From contig NC_066317.1 in the NCBI RefSeq assembly GCF_022539315.1, positions 51,998,435 to 52,062,434 of the forward strand: a stretch of 64,000 nt of DNA, given 5' to 3'. Positions 48,766 through 60,874 of this stretch are shown here, in pieces. Position numbers and translations under genes: made by a program. This DNA comes from Serinus canaria (lineage: Eukaryota > Chordata > Aves > Passeriformes > Fringillidae). Below the pieces are notes generated by a model. It was not told the origin of the DNA and did no database searches. It saw only the letters and a program-made list of their open reading frames with translations. Numbering within the stretch: the first letter of the stretch is position 1; each line of letters opens with the position of its first letter.

Positions 48766-51145
48766 AGCCAGGACTGAAGTTAAAAGGAAAATTTAAAAGT
48801 TCTATCATTTCCAACAATAGTATAGTAAATATCCTTTAAAGATATCTTAGTGAAAAAAGATTGCAGAATTTTAAGAAACCTGCTATAAATAGCAATTCTT
48901 CCCAAAGGGATTGCCATTTAACACATGGTACTTTATAAACAGATGAGACAAACAAACAGTTTAGAGAGAGGTGCAGGGCAGAGTGTTCAGACATTTTATA
49001 GCCAGCTATAAAAGTCACAATTTAGTTCTTTTTGCCAATGTCAGACTGTAGTTCATCAATAATTTGTTTCAATTTTTCCTTTATCAAATACTGAATTATA
49101 TGGCAATATACAGTTTGCAACTTCATAAAACAGGTAGGTTAGTAGAAAGTTATTAAGGTCTCTTTAAATATATGTAAATATCTTTTCACAAGATACTTAT
49201 AGTTCAGGAAGGGCAGTTAAACTATAGAAAAGGAAGACCTGAAGCAAATTAAATTCAGAGTAGTTTTTGAAACAAAACTTGGAAACCCTGCTTAATGCTA
49301 AAACAGACAGAATTGTAAAATAGACTTCTAATTAGTTAATTAATACTGTATAAATAATAATCTCTAAAGGTCTCTTTTTTTTTCCTGAAAGAGCCCTGCA
49401 CAAATTAAAATTGCTCCCCCATTATCAGAATCTCATCTCCTTTCAAGGCAGAGTAAAGGTAAAAATTCTTACTGAGTCCTTAGGGTTCAATTCACCTGAA
49501 AAGTAGTTGTGACCTTCTGTACTGAGCAAGTCTATAAAAAAACAGCAGGTGGTGTCTCTGTGGCAGTTTGACCCATCCAGGTGCAAGGTTATTTGACATG
49601 CAAAGTGCACTTTTGTTATATTGATGGGGGCAATCTCATCCTTCAGAGGGGAAAGGGAAATGACAACTGTGCTGTAGGTAACTGAAGGAACAGAATTTTT
49701 ACAGATTTTCTTTAAGGAAACTTCATTGAATTATTTAATGGAATAAATGGAACTTAGAGCATGTCCACAACAACAACAACAAAAAAAAAATATACTGCCT
49801 TAGTTTATAAAGATTCTAGCTCCAACAAAGAAATCAGTATCTTTTTAGTTTAGTCACCACTTCCTTAAGTTTACTGGGCAGGAAGCCCAGGTTCCCAATC
49901 ACTGGAAGCTCCTGACACATAAATCAGGACAAAGGGACAGAGACACTTTTGGAAACGTTATATAAAATATTCTTTATACTGAGCTGGCAGTCTGGTAGAT
50001 CTTTTCAAATTATATCCTGTAGCTTTGTTTTAACAGAACTGTACACTTCTCTCCTGAGTGTTTGTTTGAGCCATTATCTTCAGAAAAGAAGGGCAAGACC
50101 AACAAGCCTGTCTCCAGTGTAGGAATAGGAGACAGGTCTGTTTCATAGGAAAGAGTATAGTGGAAAATTTCTAATAGAAGAGTAGGAGCTGGTATTCATA
50201 AGAAAGGGGGAATTATTTCACTAGTAGGGAGGGAAATCTTGAAGAAGCTTGATAATAAGCTTGTGTTTGTCTTCTACATATCTGTGGTTATTGCCCTTGT
50301 GCTGTCAAAGCACCAATTAACCTGTGGGAATTTGATTGTGTATTTTCATGTTGCAGCTCAGGAGATAATAAAGTGTATAAAACCAAATAAGAATATCTAC
50401 TAAACTGTGTTTATAGTTTGATTATCTGTATTGCCACTATATTTTTTTTACCTTTATTGATAAAACAATAATAAGCAAAGATCTTTAAAGAAGTTTATAG
50501 TTTTTTTCTGTTTCCATCAATGGTATTGCTTTGATACCCATGGTAAACCATTCTAATCCTATGATCAGCTGTAGTGTAAAATATAAGGGGTTATTGATCA
50601 GAATAATTCTGAGAACCCATTACCAAAAATGTATTTCTAAATAATGTCTTAGTTGGTTCAGACACAATCATATTCTGCATGAATGAATTTATATTTAACA
50701 GTAATTGTGTATTCTATAATCTATTTTTTCTACAACAAAATATTGCAGAAGTTATTTAGCCCAATATCTTTCTTCCTGTGTTTTTGTTTGCTTTATTTCT
50801 TTAGAGAATAAAGTAAAAACAAAAAAAGACTCATTGTCAGGATGTGAAAATAAAACATACTGGCATTTCCAAGTGGGGTCACTCTATTGAGAAAGTAAAA
50901 TATTTTGATATTTTCAAAATAGTACCCTAATTTTTAATGGAAGTCAGCTGAAATTATTTACTAAGTTTATCTTATTTCTTAGACAAATCCAATTAACTTG
51001 TGGCTAAGTAGCTTTGTTTCTTATAAGACAATTAATGCAATTTTAAGCTAAAAAACCCCAGATATGAGTATATATTTATTCAATTGATAAATCATAGCAA
51101 AATTTTCATATTCTTCTTTATCACTTCATATTCTTTATCACTTCA
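48766..51145. other. AT-rich unique DNA, no gene seen
   Basis: No coding or repeat-family signal recognised; short homopolymer runs only. Confidence 0.5.
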
Positions 51146-51154
51146 AAAGTACAG

Positions 51155-51750
51155 AACCTCAGAATCACGGGTGAGATTGGGAAGGACCATAGTGGGTCAT
51201 CTGGTCCAACCTCCCTGCTCAAGCAGGGCCATCCTAGAGCACATGGTACAGGATTGTGTCCAGATGGTTCTCAAATATCTTCACTGATGGACACTCTATG
51301 AATTCTCTGGGCAACCTGTTCCAAGTGTGGTCACTGAACAGTAAAGCTCTTCCTTATATTGGTGGAACTTGTCATCATCACTTTCCACCCAATGCCTCTT
51401 GTCCTGTTGCTTGGCACCACTGAGCAGAGCCTGGCTCCATCCTCCTGCCACCCTCCCTTCAGACACTGACAGACATTGATGAGCTCCCCTCCCAGTTGTG
51501 CCTTCTCAAGGCTGAACAGGCTCAGCTCCCTCAGCCTGTGCTCCTAACAGAGATGTTCCAGTCCCTTCAGCATCCTTGTCCCCCTCCTCTGGGCCTGTTC
51601 CAGGAGCTCCATGTTTCTCATGGACTGAGAACCCAGAACTGGACACAGAGCTCCAGATGCACCTCAGCAGGGCTGAGCAGAGGGGCAGGATCATCTCCCT
51701 CAGCCTGCTGGCAATGCTCTCCCTAATGCAAATAGACCAGTATGACAACT
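51155..51750 (-). mobile_element. CR1 LINE 3' fragment
   Basis: Plus-strand phrases 'gggaaggaccatagtgggtcatctggtccaacctccctgctcaagcagggc', 'ccttctcaaggctgaacagg' and 'ctcagcctgctggcaatgctc' are the complement of the CR1 3' region and C-terminal ORF2. GC content is higher than in the surroundings. The 80-codon minus-strand frame at 51506-51748 is a decayed piece of ORF2. A small tandem duplication 'ttcatattctttatcac' lies just before it at about 51107-51143. Confidence 0.9.
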
Positions 51751-51754
51751 ATGA

Positions 51755-54700
51755 TTGTGGTTAAAATGTCTCCCTGGTTAATATTTAAACAATGATTTTA
51801 TCTTGCTTTAAAATGTCAGAATTAGCAAAATGTTTTATTCCTAGATAATAATAATGTTTAGCAGAGAAAAATGAATGGGAATGTTAATAAGGTTGAAAAC
51901 TTAATAATTGTTAGCATATTAAAAATATTTTAATTTAATGCTTATTTTTTAAAAAAGCTTTCAGGAAGATTTATTTAATATAGTGTGACTCTTTCCCATA
52001 CTTGTAAAATGTAGAGCACATGCATCATTATGGACCAAAATGTGAAGTACTAGGCTCACCATAAAACAGTAGAGTACTGCACAGCACAGCACAGGTTGAG
52101 CTTGACATATGAAATGTAGCCTCTTTTTGTAACTTGATGATTGTTTCTATTTTTAGCAAATAGAATTTAAGCACCTGCTTTGCTCCCTCATAATTTCAAC
52201 ATCTGTGGAAGGTTTCTTGTGCTTTATCATTCAGTTAGAGGCACCAGTGACAGTCTCTGACTGCTTCATTTATCACTGTACATTTCATTCTGCATTTGGA
52301 ACTGATTGTTTCAGAGATTCAGCCTACTTTGAGCTCAGTAGGCAATTTTTTGCATTGCTTGAAATGTCTTGCTTCATGCTAATATGGGATCTTTTTGTAA
52401 GATATTTATCAAGGTCTAAGTAATAAAACAGTGTGGAGTAGGCTTCAGCCTCTAAATTCAGATACATGTCCTTTTTTAACAGAGACAGAAAGCCCTACAT
52501 AGTGTTTCTCTAAGGAGCATCTCAGTTGTTTGAACTGTAGTGGTTAATTTGCAACAGAAGTCAGAATTTTTAAATTGCAAAGGGGAAACATGCACTACAG
52601 CGCTGACTGTTGATAAAATTCCTAATATGCTCTCTCTTCATAAAAATAAATGATTTCTTATAACTTAATTGACTTTGTCATCTTTTTTAACTTCTCTAGA
52701 GAATGCTTTTAAACCTTGAAATTTTGCCTGCAGGCTGCTACAGAGACTGTTCTTTGTATATCACATACCACAGAAAAATATATAATATTTTTGAAATGAA
52801 TAATGCTGCATTTTGTGCTTAGGTGAACATTTAGAGATATCACACCAATAATGGTTCAAAGTTGGAGAATTTTGCAGCCTGGAAGGTTTTGGATATGGGA
52901 ATTTAAATTCATTAACCTTGAAGAAATCTATTTTAAATTCTGTCATTAATTTCACAAGCCAGTCATTATAATTTTCAATGCTATGAAGAACCTTTTCAGT
53001 TGGGTATTAGAAGGTTGTTTTCCCTGAGAAAAAAAGATGGATCCATCTTACTCACTGCCTTTCCCTGAGCCCTGGTTTTGTAAAAAATTGTATGTTTACC
53101 ATGCATTTGGTGTTTGCATGATCTGAAAGTTAGTTTGCCAGTTTGAACAGCAAATAAAAATATACATTAAAGAGGGAGGATGTAAGACTCTTTTTAATGT
53201 TAAACTTCTCTGCCCCATTTTTAATTATATACAGTACTTAAAAACATGAGTAATACTTTTATCTTTGATGGCAGTTAACTGTTAATTTGTTTGGCTTTAA
53301 GTTTGCACTAGTGATATTTACTATGGAAACTTCAAAGTTGTGTTGATTTTATCTTGAATAAGTTTTCTTTCATTAACAGCTCATTATCAAGCTATTGTAG
53401 CGACAGTCTCTCTGTGTGATGTATGATTTCCTAAAAAATTAATGACATGATAAAATTTCCAGTAACAAGAACTTGAACTAAATTTGTTCAAGTCAGGAAC
53501 AGGAAGAGTAGCTTGAATGTCTTTCCATATACTGTCTTTTTCCTGATGTCAGAGTGGTGAGATTATGGATAAAGAACTAAGTTAATTCTGGGGTTCCTTA
53601 GTATACAAACTTTAGAAACAGCTGCAAGTGTTAATGAATGACAGTGAGTTCAAATGAAAATGGAACTGCTGTGTTTAACACGTAAGCAAATATTTACTTT
53701 TAGAATAAAGGTCAAATTATAGAAGAGCTGTAATTTTCTTTTATTAATCTTTAATCTAAAGAATCAGACTTTGAGTTGTGGAAGCAAAAAGAAATAATAA
53801 ATTGGCTTTTATAGTGGAAGAATTAGGTGTTAAAATACTTCAGTACTTTTAGAGAAGTCTGTAGTGTCTTACAAACATTGGAAAAAACAAAATAAAAGTT
53901 AAATGACAAATTTCCCTTTTTTTCCCCCCAGTCTTTTTTGTCCCATAATTCAGTATGGGTCATAATAGGTATAGCCCACCCCTTCCAGCAAAATAATATT
54001 TAAGAGCAGTAGTGATAAAGGAATTTTAGGAAAAAAAAAGATTTTTTCCAAGACTGTTATTGCAAGAATAAGATTAGTTCCCAAGGAAAAAATTGTTTTG
54101 TAACCTTGATCACTCTAATTTACCTACCTGGGTAAATCTGGGTTATCTTCCAAGAATCACACAGTTTTATCTTTTGTCTATGAATGGATTCAAAACCTTC
54201 TATATTGGAGTGGCAAACATTAAGTAAAAAAAAAATACAGGAAATAAAGATCCAGGTCATATATTGTTTTCCTGAAACTTTACAAAACTATAGCAACTTT
54301 AACATGTTCCCGAAAATCTGTTGTGTAATTTGCCTGCCAACAGGAGCATAAAAATTCTCAAGTATAAGCTCTGAAGCAACAGGATAATAAACACTTAGAC
54401 CTTCCATACTCAAAAGATACTTAATATTTAAAAAAAAACCCATCTGAAAAAAAGCAAACCTTGAAATATAGTAGAAATCTGAGTAATTCTAAAACAGGGT
54501 TGTTTCAATAATATTTGAGTATTAGCAGAAAACTTCTGAAGCTGTTGAATTCATGTTATAAAATACACATTGATTTTTGGTTTTGTCCCGATGATTGCTT
54601 TGTATTATATCCACTATCATAAATTTTATTAAGATTTATACTTTAAAGAATATTTTCATTTTCTTTCAGATATTTCCTCAGCTGTTTTTTCATTATTTTC

Positions 54701-55545
54701 TGCATTCACAGTTTAATTTAGATACACTCATTATCTCTCTTTTTATTATTCTTTCTCTTCTTGTATCTCAGTAGCCTAACTGAAAACTCTCCTGTATGCA
54801 GGTTATTGTAGCTGCACTCTCTGATTAGTTCGGTTTATTACAGTGCAAACATCCTGGAGCTTTGACTTTTTTCTGTAAATTGAAGAACAACATATATGAA
54901 TCATATACCTGAGGGGTTTTGTTGTCTCTTGTATGGAAGCTGTGATCAAACAATTTTCACTGATAGGCTTATTTGTTCTAGCAGTTTCCTTAGCATTTAA
55001 TGTGAATTTAACAAAGACCTAGAGGAAAAGTTTTTTAGAAAGCTTAGCTGTAAACTGCCTTTGAATTTCCCTGATTTTCCTCATGTATAAATGTACACAC
55101 ATTCAGGAAGGAAAACGTAAGAATTTATTGACTGTATGAAAACGAAGTGACATTTTGGCATGTGGAAACTAAAATAACTATCTTCTCATTTGGGCGTGTT
55201 ACTGGAGTGGTCAACAACCTTGTTTTACCCTGCTCAAAATTTCTAAAAAGAGAGAAAATTCTGGGCTTGTGAGACAGCAGGTAGCCTTCAAATGATATTT
55301 AAAACATTTAATAAATCCATGTATTTCTTCAAAGTCTTTTTGTCATTTTTTTTTCTGATTGGTAGCATTATGGCATTTCGATTCATGGAAATTCCTGATG
55401 GAAAGATTTAGTCTTTGTCCTTTTTTCAACTAAATATTGGTTGTTCACCTATTTTTTATCATTGGTTTCTTTCATTCCACGGAGGTAAAGCAAGTCACTT
55501 GCTAAGTGTGTAAAACCAGCAGTCCTTCAGAAGAATTCTGTATTT
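51755..55545. other. AT-rich unique DNA, no gene seen
   Basis: No element recognised. Parts (for example 53250-53480 and 54770-54890) are less repetitive and less homopolymeric than the rest and could be conserved non-coding DNA, but that cannot be judged from one sequence. Confidence 0.45.
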
Positions 55546-55549
55546 TAGT

Positions 55550-55891
55550 TTGCCCAGTTTAAAAGTAACATACCAAAAAAGCCTACAAGACCTACAAAAC
55601 CAATCTTTATGTCAAACCATTATTTGTTTATCTTTATCTAGATGCAGGGGTGTTCATGCACATGGACACCAGTGGTACAGTGAGGGGAGGGTCAATCACA
55701 TCAAGAGTTGTTTCACAGCTCTGGATGAGACTGAATGGCATAACAACCCCCACTGTTTCTCCTCAGTCCCAATGGTTAAAGAGAAAGGTTTGATTAAGAG
55801 CAAATGGGTACAGCAGATCAATCACTGGTTGCACAGTCTGTGTCGTACAGAGATTTGGCTTTTGTACCATGCCATCTCTTTTGAGGATTGA
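55550..55891 (+). other. Unassigned 113-codon open frame
   Basis: A plus-strand open frame of normal-looking composition (phrases such as CFTALDETEWHNNPHCFSS and VQQINHWLHSLCRTEIW). I do not recognise the family. The frame starts in AT-rich unique DNA, and the local sequence from about 55640 is GC-richer. It could be a decayed mobile-element piece or chance. Confidence 0.2.
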
Positions 55892-55899
55892 GGACTGCT

Positions 55900-56875
55900 G
55901 AACAGCCTGGTACTTAGGGTCAAAATGTGGAAGGAAGTAGCAGTAGAAGAAGAAGGAAAGAAATAGGGTCCCTATTCTTGTATTTTGTCATTTTAAAATG
56001 AAAAATTACTAATAATTTCCAAAACAGCAAGGATTTCCCTGTTTCATCAAAAAATAAAAAATCCCAGCAATTATACTTTTAGTACACCATTCAGTTTATA
56101 TCTTTTTCCCTTTCTTCTTCCCTTTTTCACATATCTGATGTGGAGACCAATAAATACCTCAACATTAGCATGTCATGTGTTTTATAAAGATTCAGGGATG
56201 GTATCACAATTTGTCCTTGATGAACAGTGAGAAAGTCATATGTATTGGTAATTAGTGAAGATTTTCTTCTTGAGTATATGGTAATCACAACTGCCTAAGG
56301 CTGGATGGTGTGCTGATAATGACAGCAATGTCCTTTACACAAGAAGAGAAGGACTACAGAGATGAGAAAGAATGCAGATTTAGAGAATTGTAATGACATG
56401 AAGGAAGGTGCAGGTTTCATCATTTGACAAGAGGATATATTCTTTTTTATCCTCATCTAACTCACTTTCTCTGCTAACTTGCCAAGGGAGGGTGCTTGAG
56501 GGGAGAGTCATTGCACTCTACTCAAGGCTGTATGGTTCAATTTGTAGTTTTTATTCAGGATTTCATGATATTACCCTTTTCATACATATTTATCATCCAC
56601 AGTGCACCACCCATTAAAAAGTCTGTCCTCCTAGCTGTATCCCCTAAAGAAAAATCTCCCTCCCAGACCTCTCAATAATGAACCCCCTTGTGATCTTTCA
56701 GTTGCAGAGGCTCTGGTGTTTCAACATTATATTGAGTTTTAGAAGTGACTGAGGACAAGAAAACAATGCTAGCAAGTGGGTGTGAGGAGTTATCACATAA
56801 TTGATCTGGTGTAGCCATAGGATCTACATAAACTACAATATATAGTCATAAAATTAGACAAATTCACTTAACAAC
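55900..56875. other. AT-rich unique DNA, no gene seen
   Basis: No coding or repeat-family signal recognised. Confidence 0.5.
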
Positions 56876-56879
56876 TAAA

Positions 56880-57190
56880 GATAAATGGTCATGAAAAACT
56901 TGGCTGAGCCACCAGAATCAAAGTGATCACTGGTTTGACATCAGCAGTGACCTGTAACAAATGGAATACCTCAAGGGTCAAAATGAGGAAATGCTGGGGT
57001 TTTTTAAGTGTTCAATATCTTAATGATCTGGATCTTAACATAGAATTCAGTCTCAGCAAATGCATGATTACTGTATAAGGGGAGTGACTGAAATACCAAA
57101 TGTCAGAGCTAATGTCCTGGGGGACCTTTGAAAAGCTGATAGCTGAGCCAAATGAAATCTATTAAATTTCAGCAAGGAGACTGTACATCA
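56880..57190 (+). mobile_element. CR1 LINE internal fragment (reverse transcriptase), degraded
   Basis: The plus strand, allowing frameshifts, keeps the order of the CR1 palm domain: GIPQGS-like residues (near 56960), NILNDLDLNIEFSLSKC (57012-57062, matching the [18 protein letters not shown] stretch of the larger CR1), and EKLIAEPNEIY near 57130 matching [15 protein letters not shown]. The catalytic FADD is lost. Neither end of the element is present. It is an old internal fragment. Confidence 0.75.
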
Positions 57191-57415
57191 GTGCAGCTTT
57201 GTTTAACAAACAGCTAAATAACAATGTACCATGTACATAGGTATGATTCTGTCTTGTCATCTCCCTGTCTCCAGTTACCTAAAATTTAGGGACTATGTCA
57301 ACCAGCTGTGTAATCATTGTGTAAACCTCTTAGAAAAAGTTGTAACAGACTTCCAGGAGAAAAACTGGCTCTGGAAAAAATAAGTCAAAAACGTCCCTAA
57401 GCTTTTGTTCTTTCA

Positions 57416-57471
57416 TTTTTGTTTTGGTTTGGTTTTTTGGGGTTGGTTTTTTTTGGTTTGGTTTTGGTTTT

Positions 57472-57515
<44 letters not shown>

Positions 57516-57655
57516 GTTTGTTCGGGTTTGTTTTGGTTTTGGTTTCGGTTTTAGTTGTTTTAGTCTTAGTTTTAGTTTTAGTTTTAGTTGTAGTTTCAGT
57601 TTTAGTTTTAGTTTTAGTTTAGTTTTAGTTTTAGTTTTGGGGGACTTTTTTGGGA
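57416..57655. repeat. T/G-rich low-complexity array with 42-T run and TTTTAG hexamers
   Basis: In order: TTTTGG-type repeats, an uninterrupted run of 42 T (57473-57514), more TTTTGG/TTCGG words, then about a dozen TTTTAG-type hexamers to about 57638. Open frames crossing it (all-Phe/Val/Leu on one strand, all-Lys on the other) are artefacts. Confidence 0.95.
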
Positions 57656-57659
57656 TATA

Positions 57660-59850
57660 TATTATCCCAACTGATTGCTCACATCCATTGCCATCATTGC
57701 TTATTTGCCCCTGTGCCACTGAGTCCTGAGACTGCCATCTGACAAGAATAAATATATGAATGGTAGAGGAAAAGGGTTAACATGGCATTAAATTAGTAGA
57801 AATAAGAAACAGAAGCAGAAATCTGGGAGAAAGATGTAATGGCCAAAATCATCATCATCATCACCATCCCCATCATCATGTTAGCCAACATGATTCCCTA
57901 GAAACTAACTCTGGAAAATCTTGCCCATATGGTCTAACCAAAGGGACAAACAATACACTTGTAGTGGTGCTAAGAATGAAAGAATCTTAGCAATTGCCAC
58001 AGCAATTTTCCAGATCCAGCAATCCCCTTTCCTCCAGGAGATCTGAACACCAAAAGGACTTGTAAGGCTCTGTAGTCTGGAACTTCATATTAATTAGCTG
58101 ATCAGGTCAATCTCCACTTCTTCCTATTGTGGCCTTATTATTGCTACCTGGAAACATGGTTTGGCAGCTCTGTCACCACCATTGTCACTTCTTCATTATA
58201 TCCTGCTCCTGAGTTTCTATCTGGTCTCTGCTTGGAGCCCAAGCTTGGTTGTCTCCCTCCTCTCTGTCTTCTCCTCTGCCTGAGTCACCACTGGGGTACT
58301 GGAGCAGTACAAGGGACTCAGGATGGCTTTTCTGGTCCAAGCTGCCCTCCTTTTCTGGTGACATGGGGACAAATCAGCAGGGAGCACACAGATCTTGCAA
58401 AACCTCTTCATCAGAGGAGAGCAGAAGAATAGGCTTGTCAGTTCCTAAGTATCTTTGAAGACACAACACATTAACTTTCTGTCTAATGTCATCGTTTCCA
58501 CAGATCACTGCTACTGAAGAACACAGGTTTTTGCAGATCATAAACCTGATCAGTTCCTGTGAGGGATGGCTAAAAATGAGCTCTGAATAAAATAGGTAGA
58601 TGAGGAAGGATTAGTGGCACCTCAAAGACTTGAGGGCTGGAAGCATATATGAGGGCATTTGCTCTCTCTATATCAAAGAAAAGCAGTTTTTGAAGTACAG
58701 CGTTTTCAAAGTCCAGAGTTTTGAAGACTCAAGTACACTTGCATGATAGATGAGAAATACTTTGATATTTATTGAGTGCAGGCATTTATTGGTTTAATTT
58801 CTTCTAGAAGGGGATGGGTGTGTGGGTGGGGGGGGACGTGTGTGAATATGTGGTCTGAAGCAGCTTTAAGAACTAGTTCAGCACATATAAAGTGAAGGAA
58901 TTTTCTTCAAAAGCTCCTTACTTCTCCCATCCAGACTGCAAATGTAAACATAGTCTGAGACAATTAATTTGATTCTGGACATTTATTACTTGTCTTGTAC
59001 TTCCAATGTCTCTAGACTGCCCTTTTTACCCCAAAGCTTTTCTGTCTGCTGCTGTGAAAGCAATAAATGATGTCTGAGTTTGTGGTTTTGGTTGATTGCT
59101 TGTTTTTGTTGAAGGTGGTTAGACTTCATGCAGTCAGATCCTAATATCAGGGCTTTGGGAAATGTATAAAAAACATTGTATCAGACCACCTTTGCAGAAA
59201 ATAAGCAAGTACTGTAGCTCTCCTGGAGAGACATTGGAACTAGCCAATACATCTACTGCTCTGCTAGTTGATGCCTTTACTGATTTATGGCTAATATAAT
59301 TAAGCAACCTTTCAGCATTCGGTTAAAATTTAAATGACTTCTGAAGAGAAAACAGAGAAGCATTTAAAAAAAACGCAGAAAAAAAAAAAAACCCTTAAAG
59401 AACCCATTTTGCTACCTTTAACTGCTTCAGGGAATTGTTATTTTGTTTGTTTTAATGTTGAGGATAAATAAGCTTTTCCTTCAGTGCCGTTCTGCCAGCA
59501 TATGTACCTTATGTACCTTTACTAAATGAAGGTGAGGTGAAAAGGAGTAATCAGAAATATGCAGGATTAAATTAAGTCTGCCTCTAGGCATGTTTATATA
59601 TGCAAATTAAGCAATATAAGACTTCAAGGGCTTTTGTTAAGTGTTTTGGAAAACAAAAACTTGTGGACTATTTTGTAAGGGTCAATTCTGAATGAGGCAT
59701 TTGAGCACACATTTGAACACAAGTTTAGTACATTTCCAAAACTCAAGAACCCTTCTTTTGTCACATTTCCTTCCAAAGAAAGCATATAAATTTTTAACCA
59801 TTGAAAAATGACATGCAAACATGTAAATATTGCATATTTATTTTGTATAT
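57660..59850. other. AT-rich unique DNA, no gene seen
   Basis: A short ATC-triplet cluster lies at 57847-57880 and a G-rich run at 58812-58836. The GC-richer part at 58130-58440 has 101-, 69- and 64-codon frames on both strands without a recognisable domain; its origin is unclear. Confidence 0.45.
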
Positions 59851-59855
59851 TGAAA

Positions 59856-59990
59856 GAGCCAACACAACCCAGAATTTGGCTGGACAGGGTGCTGGACCAT
59901 CTTGTCTAGATTGTATTTTGCTAAGAAAGTATGGAGCAGATGATCTTGAGGTCCCTTCCAACCTGGTATGTTACAGTTCTATGCTTTGAA
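59856..59990 (+). mobile_element. CR1 LINE 3' end, short fragment
   Basis: Plus-strand 'ctggaccatcttgtctagattgtattttgc' and 'gcagatgatcttgaggtcccttccaacctggtatgtta' are the CR1 3' untranslated region in sense orientation, ending near 'cagttctatgctttg', a worn tail octamer. Only about 130 bases remain. Confidence 0.85.
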
Positions 59991-60094
59991 AGGGTACAGC
60001 CTTAATAGTACTTTTCTGCAGTATTTCGTAGTATTTAGTATTTAAACAATATTCATTTATTTTTACATTCTTAAACTACATGGTTTTCTGAAAA

Positions 60095-60869
60095 CATACT
60101 TAAGGAGGGATGGAGAAAGCTGCCATGCAACTGCAGTCAGAGAAGAGAGGAGTGAGAATATGTGAGAGAAACAACCCTGAAGACAGAAAGGCCAGTGAAA
60201 AATGAGGAGGAGGAGATGCTCTAGACACCAGATAAGAGAAGTGAAAACCATGGGGAAGCAGCTGTACCCCTCAGCCCAAGTCCACGGGGGAGCAGAGATT
60301 CACCTGCAGCCCCTGGAGGAATCCACCTTGGAGCAGGGGGATGCCCATAGGAGACTGTGACCCCCATGGGAAGCCTGAGCTGGACCAGATTCCTGGAAAG
60401 ACCTGTGGACCTTTGAGGATAGGAGCACAGGCTGGAGGAGATTTGCTGGCAGGAATTGTGATCCCATGGAACAGATCCACAGTGGAGAAGTTTGTAAAGA
60501 ACTGTAGCCTGTGGGAAGGACTTATATTGCAGAAGTTTGTGGAGGACTGTCTGGAGCAGAGGAAGTGTGAGAGGTCCTCTCCCTGAAGGGAAAGGAGTGG
60601 CAGAGACAACGTGTGATGGGCTGATTGCAACTCCCATTCCCCTGTCCCCTTGAACTGCAGAAAGGGATGAGGTAGACAAAATCAAGAGTGAAGACAGGCA
60701 GGGGAAAAGCATTTTAAGATTTGGACTCATTACCCTACTAGGATTTGGGTGGTAATAAATTAAACTTCTTTTCCTAAGCTAAGCCTGTTTTGCCTGTGAT
60801 GGTATTTGGTGAGTGATGTCTCCCTGTCCTTTTCCATGCCCTTATGTCCAGGCAGGGTCAAACACCACA
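60095..60869 (+). mobile_element. LTR (family B), plus orientation, 5'-truncated
   Basis: It starts in the middle of family B ('cttaaggaggg', then 'gaatatgtgagagaaacaaccctg'). It runs through several modules ending in words like GCAGCCCCTGG and 'catgggaagcctg', a block 'agacaacgtgtgatgggctgattgc', the AATAAA/ATTAAA polyadenylation region near 60755, and ends CAGGCAGGGTCAAACACCACA. It is the sense counterpart of the minus-strand fragments at 36831-37080 and 44192-44565. A 169-codon minus-strand frame inside is an antisense artefact. A short deletion removed part of the sequence just before the end. Confidence 0.8.
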
Positions 60870-60874
60870 CAGTA

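Noticed and set aside
57552..57640. Interstitial telomere-like array
   Set aside because: The hexamer is TTTTAG, not the vertebrate TTAGGG, and it grades into other T-rich words.
57330..57729. 129-codon Lys-rich and 101-codon Phe-rich frames
   Set aside because: Translations of the 42-T run and adjacent T/G-rich repeats.
60221..60730. 169- and 119-codon minus-strand frames
   Set aside because: Antisense to a plus-oriented LTR; no retroviral or cellular domain.
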